Source: Eucommia ulmoides (taxonomy: Eukaryota > Streptophyta > Magnoliopsida > Garryales > Eucommiaceae). Taken from it: a DNA stretch of 64,000 bases. Position numbers and translations under genes: made by a program. Below the pieces are notes generated by a model, which was not told where the DNA came from, did not search any database, and saw only the letters and a list, made by a program, of their open reading frames with translations. The stretch lies in NCBI GenBank assembly GCA_016647705.1, contig CM028327.1:43030017-43094016 (forward strand), read 5' to 3'. Shown in pieces: positions 38,004 through 49,467 of this stretch (position 1 is the first letter of the stretch; the number at the start of each line of letters is the position of its first letter).

Positions 38004-39250
38004 TGATCGCTAAAAAATAATACTCTTAAAATGGTACCGCGATACTGATGTAATACGATGTTCAAGTAGGGTGTCGAACCACAGAAATCGGTCTTGTAAT
38101 TATTGATTTTTAATTATTCTTCTTTCCGAAATGAAAACAAATTTGGATTTGAGTTTTGGGTTTTAATATAAGAAAAATAAAATACTAATCTAAAACAAAT
38201 GAAAATAAATAACCGAGTTAGAAATTGCGGGTTTCGTATTTTGGACTCATGTGGGATTCGTATTTTCTTTTCAATTTAGATTTGTGTAAATGAGTGTTCC
38301 TAACTACAAGTCAGAACTACTCAGAAAGATTTGATTTGTTATTCTTCGGCATGATTTATCTTTGGTAGGTAATTTCTACGTTACTCTAATCTAGGGTAAA
38401 TTACAATCTAGGCATAAACCATCCAAATTAATAATTAAATCTCAATAATACGATTGTATGATCGTTAGATCTAGACCACAGGTACTAGATTTAACGTTCT
38501 AGAAGCAATTGAATCTAAAATTCAAAATCTCTACAAGAACACTTTGAAAATAAATCCAACTATAATGAAACTATTTCAAACACAATATTTTTCATCATAC
38601 AATTGTTCACACACAATCCGAAATTAAATTAAAAATACAATATTACATGAAACCCAAAATACTTACCCGAATCCTAACCCGATTGAAGGGAGATTAGCTG
38701 CTCATGGTAATTTGTTCTTCACAATTGATAATGAACAATAGCTCCTTGAAGAATTATCCGCACCAAAATCCAGCCGCAAAGAAAATGAGAAGAAAGTAAA
38801 AAAATAAAATATGAAAATCCTAACCTACTGTTCACCGCCTTAAAAAATAGAACAACCCTATATGTAAGAGTAAAAAAAAACATATACCCAACGCTAAAAG
38901 CAAAGCAAAGAAGAAAAAACACACTTTCACCCCTCTAGTCTATTCCTTTTCTTTCAACCTAAATTTCTATTTTCTTTTGCAAAAACATTCAATGGATTTA
39001 ATGCCCATTAATTTGTTGGGACTTTATTGGTGAGAAATGGGCATGGCCCGTGTGCCTCTGTCAACAACGCTCAATTCGTTGTGGTTTGTTCGTTTCTTTT
39101 CAATTTTACTCCAAATTAGTGTGTTTTTGCTCTATTTCAAAAAACCTACAAAAACAAATAAATAAATCAATTTCTACTAATTTAATTTATTCAAAAGATT
39201 AACAAAACTTAGTTTAGTGATATTAGATCGCATAAAATGTGATGCGATCA
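38004..39250. mobile_element. Solo LTR-like insertion with TGATCGC/GCGATCA ends
   Basis: 1247 bp between gag and protease of the Tat element. It starts TGATCGCTAAAAAAT and ends AATGTGATGCGATCA, giving TG...CA ends with a 7-bp inverted repeat. Flanks TTGCC (37999-38003) and CTGCC (39251-39255) match in four of five. No coding content. Unrelated to the long TTACA family. Could also be a short non-autonomous LTR element. Confidence 0.6.
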
Positions 39251-40825
39251 CTGCCTCATAGATTTTTCTTTTCCGTTCACGATTGGTTTTTCCAATAGCA
39301 GGTCCAGCAGTGTTTATCATGTAGATGACCTCACGATTACTATTGGGATGATCATCTTTGTGTTTCTTGTCATGATTTTCGTGACAATTTTTGCTTCTGG
39401 ATATCTTATTGTCCCTTGAACACTCTTGTAAGTAGTCACGTCACTGACCCATGTCAATTTATCGCTTGATCTCATTTTTGAGCTCCCCGCAATCGTCTGT
39501 GTCATGGTCATAATCCTTGTGGAAATCGCAATACTTTGAATTGTTCTTTCTATTGGACCTCGTGTTTGCTTGGGAGGCTGTTGAATCACCTCAAATGATC
39601 AGATTTCATGCAAGATCGTGGAGATTGGCATTTGTAAGCCTGGGGGTTTTGCTTCTTGACATGCAACCAATCTGCAACCTGAACTTCTAGGGTGGTTTTT
39701 CTGCCTGTCTAAGCTGCTACCCTTTATTCTGTTGTGATCCTTCTTGCTTTGCCTAAGATGATCTTTGGTTGATCCCCTTCCTTCTTTCGCAAGTTTGACA
39801 TCCTCCGACTTCATGTAGGGCTTAGCTTTCTCCATCAACTCAAACATGCTCTTCGGGTTATGCTTGGTGAAGAAAGTCTTGGAATCTACCATGGCACAAC
39901 CCTGAAGTAAATGCATTGATTATGAGATTAGTATCATAACTCTCAATACATGTCAACTCCTCAATGGATCAGTTCATGTACTGACGCAAGGAATCCCCCT
40001 TCTCTTTCCATAAGGCCAATAGATAATCAGATCCCTTAATCAACCTCTGGCAAGTTATGAAGCGATTAGTGAACATCTTCCCAAAGTCCTTGAATGATGA
40101 GATGGAGTTATGCAGAAACTTGTGTAACCACTCTAGGGCAGAACCCTTTAGGGTCGTAGCAAAAGCTTTGCACAGTACAGAGTCACCTATTCTATACAAG
40201 GCCATGACATGTCTAAACTAGCGGATATGGTCCACAGGGTCTGCCTTGCCATCAAACTTCTTGAACTTTGTGGGGTCGAACTTTTTCGAGAATGGTACAG
40301 GCAAAATGTCTGAGGTGAATGACATCTTAGTTCCTTTCAATAGCGTATCCAGTTCATTCAGGGATAGATCTCCCTCTTCCTTGCTTCTAGGCTGTTGTTG
40401 TGAATCAACGGTCTCAATTCTGCTAAAAACCCTTATCTCTGGTGGTTGGTTGCTAGTATCTCCTTAGACATATCTTTCCTCTTGGGATGATGGATCTGCT
40501 GACCTTGGAGACTCCGTTTCTTCCCCTAAATTATTATTAACAGTAAGGGGTTGTGGTACATTTTTGGCAATCTGTTGCGCCATCCACTTGATCACGTCCA
40601 CCATTTCTGATATTTTTCTCATAAGGGCATTGATTTTTGAATCAGTGCTCTGTACCTCTAGTGGAGGGTTAGCAAAAACTTCTTCTAATGCTCCTATAGG
40701 AACCTCATTGTCAACTAGTGGTGGAATGTCACTACTTTAACTTGGTACTGCTTCTCTTGCTCATGGTTGCCTCATTGTTACAACAATAAGATTTTCTGTA
40801 AGCGTTTCTCACAGACAGCGTCAAA
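39251..40825 (-). mobile_element. Tat gag region and primer-site flank
   Basis: Minus-strand 40205-39969 matches the retrotransposon gag domain (AFATTLKGSALEWLHKFL, SFKDFGKMFTNRF, GDSLRQYMN). 39916-39599 continues gag (KHNPKSMFELMEKAKPYM). 40260-40790 holds the N-terminal part. Just inside the right LTR the minus strand reads TTTGACGCTGTCTGTGAG, probably the primer site. Broken; fossil. Confidence 0.8.
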
Positions 40826-42301
40826 TGATGTTGCCAAAAATTCTAAGCACATGCAATCAGCTTCTCACATGCCAAAAACCTTCTCAACTTCTTTTTTTCT
40901 ACAAACAAAATCGATTAGTTCTTAAGGGAGACACCAGTGTGATGTCGGCCAAAGATCCTCCAGCATCAAAATAAGTCAGTCTATTTATGAAGAAAGCTCG
41001 AGCACTTGAATCAATCGTAAAAATAACATGTTGATATCTTCCTTTTTTTATAGACTTTCTCAGATTGAGCCGTTTTGTTGGTAAGGTCGCCCGTTTCGTA
41101 ATCCTCACCTATTAACATAAGATATGGCCACAATCTCCTCCCATTCAATATAGGAGAAGATTTCTGTAACGTTCCCATTAAACATGGATCGTTACAGCCA
41201 ATCGGGGGTAATGTTCCTCATATATAGGGGAAATAAAAATGGTAGGCTGACCTACTCTTGGCCTTGTTACCGTGGGTTCTGATTTTTTTTGGTTGGGCCT
41301 GTAGATGAGGCCTGTTTTGTTTGCATACTGGATCATTAAGGTCTTTTTCCCGATGGGCTTACTACAACAAAAATTACTTTTGAGGACACCTAAATGTGTC
41401 CTAATATATATTCTTTTGGGACACATTATGTATTGAGACAATTAAAAAATGTGTCATATAAACTATTGTCCCAATAACTTATAAAGACACTTATTTTTTT
41501 GTCGCATTAGTTTATATTTATTAGGACACTATTATGTGTCCTAATAAATCTGTTGATAATTTGTATTAGAAAGGCTTTCGGGACCTACATAAGTGTCCCA
41601 ATAAATCTTTGATAGGACAAAACAATGCATCCCTTAAACCACTAATAAATAATTTATAGAACAATTTTATGTGTCCCAAAAAGTAAAATTTAATTAAAAA
41701 ATAATAAATATATTTAATTTGGCTAAAACCAATAATCCAAATTTATCCAATTGAAAATCAAATATTACTAAAAATTGTGAAACAAAATTTGGGAACAGAA
41801 TCGAAGCACAAACAGAAAATATGTTTACTATAACAGATATATTTACCATGTAGTCCATATTTTTGTTTGAAAACAGAAACAGAAACAAAATATTTTTTCA
41901 AACAAAATTTTTTGTTTTCTATTTTCTGAGAACAGGAACAAAAAAATCTGTTTTTTGAGAACAAAAACAAAATCTGTTTTCTAAAAAAATCGCCATCATC
42001 AATGTCAAAATCGCCACATAGAACAACTACCTCTACCTTCAGCGAAAATGGTCGAGGGCAATGTATTGCCAAACTGCAACTGCCAGGCCCTTGATTGAGA
42101 GGACTCAGCTTTATTAAGTGAAGATCTGCAACGAACATAAAATGAATTTAGATAGCGACGTCCAACAAAAGATAATAATTAGAAAAAAATATAAAAAATA
42201 GTTCAGTGACAAAATATTATGATTTGTATAAAAATCGTTTGCATATTTAGGCAAATATAAGTGAGATATATCTTGGTGGTGCATTTGTTCCATTCATGTA
42301 C

Positions 42302-42974
42302 CTTTGCCATGATCAAAAGGCAAGCCATCAACTGGTACTGATTTGTAACCGATACTTATTACCACTGCCTGTCTTACACCTTGTTCCAGGCTACAGCCAA
42401 CCGGCATGCTTAGATAATAATAAGGGCCACAACATGTTTACCATACTCTTTGGCTTAAAGTATAAGCAGGATGCATGATGTTTACCTTTCAGCATTGTCT
42501 TCTCAAGGCGTAGCCCAATTACATGGTCACCTCTATCATTTGAACTGAGAAACCTATCAGGCTTCCGAAAGAAAACAAAATGGAGTTCACGTTGACCTGA
42601 GGTAGGATGAGAAAGGTCAGTTGTTGCCGCTTTGGACAGCAGCTCATATACCCTCCTCTGAATTCGATTATTCTTCAATTCTTCCTTTGCCAGGGGACAA
42701 AATCAGGATACATATAAGTCATTAGCGGAAGTAAGATCGCTCAATATTGCTCTCAATACTTCTTTATAATAGACAAATTAGAAAAGGAAAATAAGCAAAA
42801 GAAGAAAATGTTGCAAATAGCTGGACACCATTGTTCTTTCTTGATGAAAAGAAATCAGTTCATATTGATAAAAGATGGTACAGAGTGGAGAAGCAGGTGG
42901 CGGCAAATGTACCTCATCTGCTGGTGTTTGTAGCATGTCTTCCTTTCTAATGTGAATGTATAAATTTTTAATAG
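42302..42974 (-). pseudogene. Captured exons of mitochondrial adrenodoxin-type NADPH:ferredoxin reductase (ADXR/MFDR)
   Basis: Three exons in order on the minus strand, each with GT-AG borders. 42913-42974 gives IKNLYIHIRKEDMLQTPADE. 42486-42684 gives NNRIQRRVYELLSKAATTDL and RELHFVFFRKPDRFLSSNDR then GLRLEKTMLKG. 42302-42390 gives VVISIGYKSVPVDGLPFDHG. These match consecutive parts of plant adrenodoxin reductase (Arabidopsis At4g32360), FAD enzymes that pass electrons from NADPH to mitochondrial ferredoxin. Introns are retained, so the capture was from DNA, not mRNA. The upstream catalytic half (FAD/NADP glycine motifs) and the C-terminus are missing, so it cannot make the enzyme. Other spliced-looking pieces nearby (42040-42128 and about 43540-43620) may come from other genes. 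Confidence 0.85.
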
Positions 42975-43796
42975 CTACAAAAAAGATAAGCCCTTCATAT
43001 AAACCACCTTGAAGCAATTTTCATGTATTAGAAAAAGTAAGATGTCATAATTTAAACTAAAGATAACAGAACCTACTAAAGGCGTAGTAACAAGCTTATG
43101 GAGTGAAAATAACTAGAAGAACAATGATCTTCACTACCTAATGAAGTAACGAAGTGTTCATAATTGTATGGAAGTCAGTCAACAGTCGTAGCTCCAAAGT
43201 AGATGTGCCACTGAAGTAGGATGCTAACAATGAGTTTTATGTGTTTGTGTATGTTGACGGCAGGGGGAATTCAAAGTTCATTTGGTGATCGCAAAAGCAG
43301 CAGTATGAATGCGATCGTATTAACTAACTAAAAAATAGTTCCTGTTGTCCATCATCCGTTGAGATCATGGATAGATTTAAGAACGTCAAGCAAATCCATC
43401 AACTATGAACGAAACATGAACGAATCAATGGATTGATATATAAACAGTGAAAGGACATAGGAATCAACAAGGTAAATTTGAAATCTATGATTTTGAACTT
43501 AAATCCTATTCAAACAAGAAGATACCTCATGAATCTGCAAATAATTCAACAACGCAGAAATCAAAATCAATGTCATCAATGAGTACATCCTTCACAAGTT
43601 CATAATCACCATCTCCCTGTCACTCATTTCAAGAAAAAAAAATTGACTTAATAATAAGAAGATAATAAACACTATGAGGAGTTTGGTTAGTGCTTCTGTT
43701 TTTGCTTCCAAACAAACTTGGAAAAGATTAATACCCTATTGCAAAACTAATTCGAGAAAACATATATATAAACCATTAACACACTTGAAAAGCAGC

Positions 43797-46389
43797 TGTC
43801 ACAACCCGGACGTGACTACAACATGACATCACCAATACCCAAATAACCACATAGATAACTATATACACGCACGGTATAATACAAACATCTATTATGGGGG
43901 ACACACCCGTCCCGAAATTTTACTAAGATTTGTATTTAATCATGAACCTTCTATAAGTTCGCCTTTGACAGCCTCTCTCCAACGCCTATATGACTCCATC
44001 ACGTAACTCTACCTAGTGCCAGTAGGGGACCGACTCCTAGCCATTGTACCTGCGAGTGTACTGTCTTCTTAGTAAAATATTTTTTTTAAAATATTAATAC
44101 GTTCTAAATATTTCCACAATTTAGTATGGATCAAGCACAAGTATATAAGCAATGAAAATAAAGTGATACAGATAAGTTCCATCCAAATCCATTTAGTATA
44201 AAATCATACCAATCATCATAATAAATAATATCAAATCTACCAATATACGTAAAACACCACATCTCAAGCACCAATCTCAAACACACACCTCCAATACACA
44301 CACACTGGCCAGCCCTAGTGATCGTTTTAACCTCACGATCGGGAGTTGCAACGGTACCGTAACATTCGTAGAAATGCCTTCCTACAAAATATCCACACCC
44401 CTTTTTTGGGGAGAAATATAATCCACACCCCTTACGGGGAGAAACAGAATCCACACCCCTTACGGGGAGAAACAACTATGGCATCGTCAAAATCAAATAC
44501 AATATCATCGAATCATAACTCAATAAATATCGTCTATTCAATATTGTCAAATCACCACACCTACCACTTTTCTTCAAAACCAGTTTTTAAATTCAAAAGT
44601 CATCTTTCACACCTTCTTTTAAAGAAAACGTCCGATTTTATCAAAACCACTTTTCCATCCTTTATTTTTAGAAAACCAGGCATTTTTAGAAAAATAGATG
44701 TTTCTTATTTTCTTTTCTTTTTTAAAAACACCGTCTAATTTCACCAAATCCAGCGGAAATTCATTTCCAACTTCTTTTTGAAATCTATCGAAGCCCAGTT
44801 TACCAATTCATTCAAATCCTGCTTGATCCATATCGTTTATAAATTCATACAGTTTAGGTAATCACAAATGTCATCTCATATATATATAGAAAATAGTTTG
44901 GTAAGAAGACAGTACACTCACCTCACTTCTTGTGTTACCATAACTGCACCGTCCAAAGCCTACCGGGATGCTGTCGTTTGCGAACCTAGTAATGATAGGG
45001 TCTAAATTAATATTTTTAAATAACCTAACATGCAATGCAGACCATAATTTCCATATTTCTCATTCCCCGAGTTAATTATACAAAATTGTTATCTATACCC
45101 ATTTTCTGTATCCATATTAACTGTACGATATTATTAAAATTAGCGGTTACGAAATTATCGTAACGAGTATAAAATTTAATGCTAACAATTTAACTAGATG
45201 GAAATAATAGTTAATGATTTAAAATATTAATCAACGAAGTCATTATTTATTCCGAATCATCACCGGTCCCTAATTGGGTTTTTGATTTTTCTATTGGGGT
45301 GGTTAGTGTAATTAGTTTTTTTTTTCCTTTTTTTTTTTTTTTTTTTTCCCTTTTCTCTTCTTCTTCCTTCCTTTTGTTTCCTGTTCACGGTTCCTCCTGT
45401 TTTTGCCGACGACGACACAGCCCCTTCCTCACCAGCCTCCTCCGCCGGCGACTCACCACCCACGAACAGTGGGCGGCCCACACACACCCGAAGCCCTTAC
45501 ACCAACGGTGAACGGCCAAAACACCCGGCATGCACACACACACATAGTCTCGTCAACATGGACGTCGCAGCAGCTCCGGCCACCGTTATCGTCTACAGCT
45601 GTCGTCGGCGATCTGAACAGACACACACACACAGTCCCCACACGCACACATACACTCCACCGGCGACCCAACAGTGCCGCCGCCGACCCTCCACGTCTAC
45701 CCACCTGATGACCCATGCACCCCCTGCCCACTTAACCTCCGTCGGCCGGCGATCAATAGCCGATCACCTACTGAAAAAAAATAGAAACAGAATACTTATA
45801 AAGACTTACCGAACGATGGAAACGAACGGCGATCGGTCACGCCGTTGACGAACTCATCCCTTCCCACGGCCGCCGAGCAAACCACCGGGAATTCCACACG
45901 ATCGTTTTCACAGCAGTGGCCACAGGAACATACCCAGGCAGCTACAGGACACACGCTCTGCCTTCTCGCCGGCGGCACGTCGATCACGGAGCCCCGACGT
46001 TTGCCTCCTCTCTCTCTCTCTCTAGATTTTTCAAGTTTTCCTTCCCCTTTTTCCCTGATTTCTCATCTCAGCACACGAAGGAGGTGATTTAACGCATGAA
46101 ATTAGTGGTTTTAAACCAATTTTGAGCCTGCCACGTTGCCCCTCGATCGTCGCTCCTTGGCCGGTGGGTTGCCATCAGTGTGCCGGGTGTTTATACGCAC
46201 ATATATATAAAAAACAAAATTAAATTACACTTTCCTCCCTTCATTTTCTTTAGGATTTTCATTTTAGTATATTTCTATTTTTTAAAAGTTTCAAAATTAT
46301 AATCTTTGCCCCTAACATTTTTGTTACATTTTTTTTTTTTTACCTAATTTCACCCCGAATGACGTACATGTTGTAATTGGGGTCTTACA
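43797..46389 (+). mobile_element. Solo LTR 4 inside the CACTA element
   Basis: 2593 bp, TGTCACAACCC...GGTCTTACA, with exact GCAGC duplications (43792-43796, 46390-46394). It shows the shared CCTAGTGCCAGTAGGGGACC block (44010), the GGTACC palindrome (44351) and an array of CCACACCCCTTACGGGGAGA units (44390-44475). Also present are a TTAAATAACCTAACATGCAA block (45020) and a GC-rich, CA-rich 3' third. Fossil. Confidence 0.9.
44385..44475. repeat. 33-bp tandem repeat in solo LTR 4
   Basis: Three units of about 33 bp built on ATCCACACCCCTTACGGGGA; each unit is a small hairpin (CCCCTTACGGGG). Confidence 0.85.
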
Positions 46390-46394
46390 GCAGC

Positions 46395-47040
46395 AATCGA
46401 AGTCGAGCTTGAAGAAGAATAACTTGAGATTGAATCGATAGCTTGAGAAATTGGCTCGATTGGAACGATTATCCGCTATTAAGCTCCAAATCTGGTGGCG
46501 AAAAATAGAAACAGCTGAATTTATGTATCAAAAGTAGAGTAAAAAAGAAATGGATCTATTCAATCACCTAATTACAGATCTGGAGGCGAAAATTACTAAG
46601 CAATTCCAGAAATAATTGGAGCTGAAAGGCGAAAATACCTGAAAACCTAATCCTAAACCATAAACATACCTAAAAAACAGCAACCAAAGCCGAGCTTGAA
46701 GAAGAACAGCATGAGATTGAATCGATAGCTTGAGAAATTGGCTCGATTGGAACGATTATCTGCTATTAAGCTCTGATCGATTCTCAAAAATTCTTCATTC
46801 ATTTTCTTCGATCGATTGAGAAGTCAGAAGAGAAGTGATTATTCTGAAAATGAATGGATTGAGCGATGAATGCATGAATGGATTAAGCGCCAAAGATAAA
46901 TGGATGAATGGATTGAGTTTCTGGTCGAGCTTCTTCGCAAATGATTTTCCCACAGCCGAAAACACTTCGCTCAATAGTATGTAGATATATTGAAACAATG
47001 GATACTGCCTGAAAACACTCAATGAAAATAAGACCAAATG
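46395..47040. repeat. CACTA internal region with a 95-bp direct repeat
   Basis: A segment at 46395-46490 (GAGCTTGAAGAAGAA, GAGATTGAATCGATAGCTTG, AACGATTATC) recurs at 46682-46772, about 287 bp away. Beyond it, 46830-46920 holds repeated ATGGATTGAGC/GAATGGATTAAGCG words. No protein recognised. Confidence 0.7.
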
Positions 47041-47615
47041 AAAAATAGGTATTTACATCTAGGTATATCTAAAAATTCATATTTCTATTTTAGGTCAAAC
47101 TCTTTTAATTGAAACTACCGAGGACCAAAGTGAAAATAAATAAAATGGAAGAGAAGTCTAAAAATACTTTAGTTCATAATTATACAAATAGTTTATACTT
47201 ATTTTTCAATTTGATTCATAATTATACTTTTTTAATTAAAGATTAAAAATAAAAAATTTATTTCTGCCCTTAATAGGACACTTTTATATGTGTCCTATTA
47301 AATTTGTCTATAATTTTTTTATTTTTTTATTATATGTGTCTTATTAAATAAATATTATAAAGATATTATTTTTTGGGGGGCAAATTATAAGGACACTAAT
47401 ATTAAGTGTCTCAATAATGTTTTATAAGGACACTATTTATGAATTGTCTCTAAAAAAGTGTCATAATAAGTCATTTTTGTTGTAGTGGCTTGATGCACTC
47501 AGCCCTGATCATATATCGGGTTATGTCTTTCGGGTCAAATGATTGACCCAATCTAACCCACGAAGGTAATCAAGCCTTTAATAGTCATGAGCGGGAGTTT
47601 TTCTATATCACCTTT

Positions 47616-48060
47616 CTCTTATTCGTTGTTGCCTCTGTCGCTCGCCATCGCCAACGAAGACGAAATCAACACCGTCCTTTCTCTACCATTCATTTGTCGT
47701 TGTAGCACTTTTTAGATTTGGGAGTTTCTAGAGAGAGAGAAAAAAAAGTATGGTGGATCAACGGTTGGCAATTCCAGATATGAAATTCCATGGTGGTGAC
47801 TATTCACAATAGCCCGAGAGAGAACGGTGGTGATGGTGGGGCTTGTGGCTAAGAGAGAAGGAGAGAGAGAAATAACGTAGTTGAAAACGAATAGTATGAT
47901 TAGGACTTCTCCATTATATACAAAATAGTACATATGTCTATTCACCATCTGTCAAGGACTAAACACTAACAATGTTTTGAAAATAGACTAAATCATAACG
48001 CAATTGTTTAAAATGGCTCTTTACTAAACAAACTCTTAAATAAGGACTAAACATTTAAAA

Positions 48061-48149
<89 letters not shown>

Positions 48150-48890
48150 TTGTTTCCACTTTCCCCATATTTATTTTTGTACAGATATTTGTTTCATATA
48201 TCCTGTATTATTTTTAGATTATACACTCTTTAAAGGCATGAGCACAATTACATTACATCCATATTTTTTGAAATGTTACACCCTTAAGGATTATATAAAA
48301 GTTGATAGTAGAGGCAAAGCCATGTAATTCATCCTTGAGGACCGGTTTTGAAACTCACTTTGCTCGGATCACCAACCAATGATAGACATTCGTTTGGGAC
48401 GATGGAGGTTTAAAAATCTGGGAACCGATGTTTTTAAGGTGTAGACACCATATTTTGTCTTGTTCTTTTTTTACTTTAAAAAGTGTCAAGTCTAAAGTGA
48501 AAATTTAGATAAACTTTAAAACTATATTTGGAGGGATGAATTTTCACCTTAGATTACAAGTTTAAAAATTGAAAAAAAAAAAAAAAAAACATAGATTCAA
48601 GACCAAATTGATAAAATTCAAAGTGGATTTCCTATGGATATCCCTTTCAATATGTTTTATTTTTGTTTTCACACTTTAATTAAAGAAATTTTCCAAAATA
48701 CACTCACTTTCCGTTTTGACCCCCAAAACTCTTGTTTTCGCCGATTTTATCAAATTGACAGAAAAAAATATTTTATTTTTCAAAATTTAAAGTTTTAGTA
48801 ATATTTTGGATAGTTTAATTTCATTTATTCACTTCGAATTTCAATTAAAAAAATCTTTAATTAGACAAAAAGTGCCCAAAACACATACGT
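47616..48890. other. Spacer right of the Tat element
   Basis: Contains a long (TA)n tract (48066-48137) and AT-rich DNA with no recognisable gene. The first 250 bp (CTCTTATTCGTTGTTGCCTC onward) is the continuation of the sequence interrupted at 16318. Confidence 0.45.
48066..48137. repeat. (TA)n microsatellite
   Basis: About 36 uninterrupted TA dinucleotides followed by TGTATGTATG. Confidence 0.95.
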
Positions 48891-49042
48891 TGGCCCAGTG
48901 AACTACCCAAGAGGGGGGGGTGAATTAGGTAGTTCTAAAAAATTATCAGAGAATAATACTTTAAAAATCAAATAATTAATTTTATCTTAAAATTAATTCT
49001 TATCTTTATATAGCAGCAGATATATATTATCAACTATGTGCG

Positions 49043-49145
49043 AGAATCGATGGTGGGCTAGTGGTAAGGCCTTTCCTTCCCAGGCCAGAGGTCTAGGGAT
49101 CGATTCTCACCGGGTGCATGAGTGGGTGTGTGAGTTAAAAAAAAA
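49043..49145 (+). mobile_element. tRNA-derived SINE
   Basis: About 100 bp starting near GATGGTGGGCTAGTGGTAAG (A-box-like), then about 35 bp later GGGATCGATTCTC (B-box-like), a short GGGTGCATGAGTGGGTGTGT unit, and a 3' A tail of nine. The spacing of the two boxes fits an internal RNA polymerase III promoter. The tRNA-like part does not fold as an intact tRNA gene and has an A tail, so it is a SINE. No target duplication identified. Confidence 0.65.
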
Positions 49146-49467
49146 GATCTAAGTGCACACACAAACAACTGAAAATAAATAAAGTAAAATCACGGCACAC
49201 CAGGATTTATACTGGTTCACCAAACTACTCTTGGCTAATCTAGTTCTCCGAGCCCCACGGAGAGTCGCACCCACTAAAACTCAAGATCCCTTTAAAGATA
49301 GTAACCAAATCCTCACAAAAATTCTTTTACAGGCTCATAATCAACCTTTATAAATTTATTTTCTCAAGCTCAAGAATAACCTTTTCTTTTTCACAAACTC
49401 AAAAATAACTTTTTCTTTTTAACAGGATAAAGAATAACCTATCTTTTTACAGGTTAAAGATTAACCT

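Larger units (their letters stand above)
41360..47487. mobile_element. CACTA (En/Spm-like) DNA transposon carrying host gene exons
   Basis: 6128 bp inserted in the right Tat LTR. Left end (T)ACTACAACAAAAATTACTTT and the reverse complement of the right end CACTACAACAAAAATGACTT are inverted repeats. GCT at 41357-41359 and 47488-47490 is a 3-bp duplication (a 5-bp GGCTT reading is also possible). Both subterminal zones (41390-41690, 47270-47465) are packed with GTGTCCTAATAA/AGGACAC motifs in both orientations, typical of CACTA elements. No transposase is visible, so it is non-autonomous. It contains captured ferredoxin reductase exons and a solo LTR (43797-46389); about 3.5 kb is its own. Confidence 0.85.
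16319..47610 (-). mobile_element. Tat-lineage Ty3/gypsy LTR retrotransposon, heavily nested (fossil)
   Basis: A 31.3-kb composite: two related LTRs (16319-16979 and 40826-47610), matching CCTTT duplications, and a minus-strand order of gag, protease, reverse transcriptase, RNase H and integrase. A plus-strand coding region lies between integrase and the left LTR. The antisense region in that place, and a putative gypsy-type Transposase_28-like domain in it, are known from the plant Tat lineage. The LTRs differ at roughly one base in seven or eight by eye, so the insertion is old. The coding parts are broken many times. Insertions include an Athila-like element, a CACTA element and several solo LTRs, listed separately. 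Removing them would leave roughly 10-12 kb, ordinary for this lineage. Confidence 0.88.
40826..47610 (-). repeat. Right (5') LTR of the Tat element, split by a CACTA transposon
   Basis: Collinear with 16319-16979; the outer parts are 40826-41359 and 47488-47610. CCTTT at 47611-47615 is the matching duplication. Confidence 0.9.

Noticed and set aside
41355-47492. 5-bp GGCTT duplication around the CACTA element
   Set aside because: It fits if the element is trimmed to ACTACAAC...GTTGTAGT, but CACTA elements normally make 3-bp duplications and end CACTA, which GCT satisfies with one changed terminal base.
49043-49145. tRNA gene
   Set aside because: A- and B-box-like motifs are present, but there is no complete cloverleaf and the unit ends in an A tail, so a SINE is the better call.
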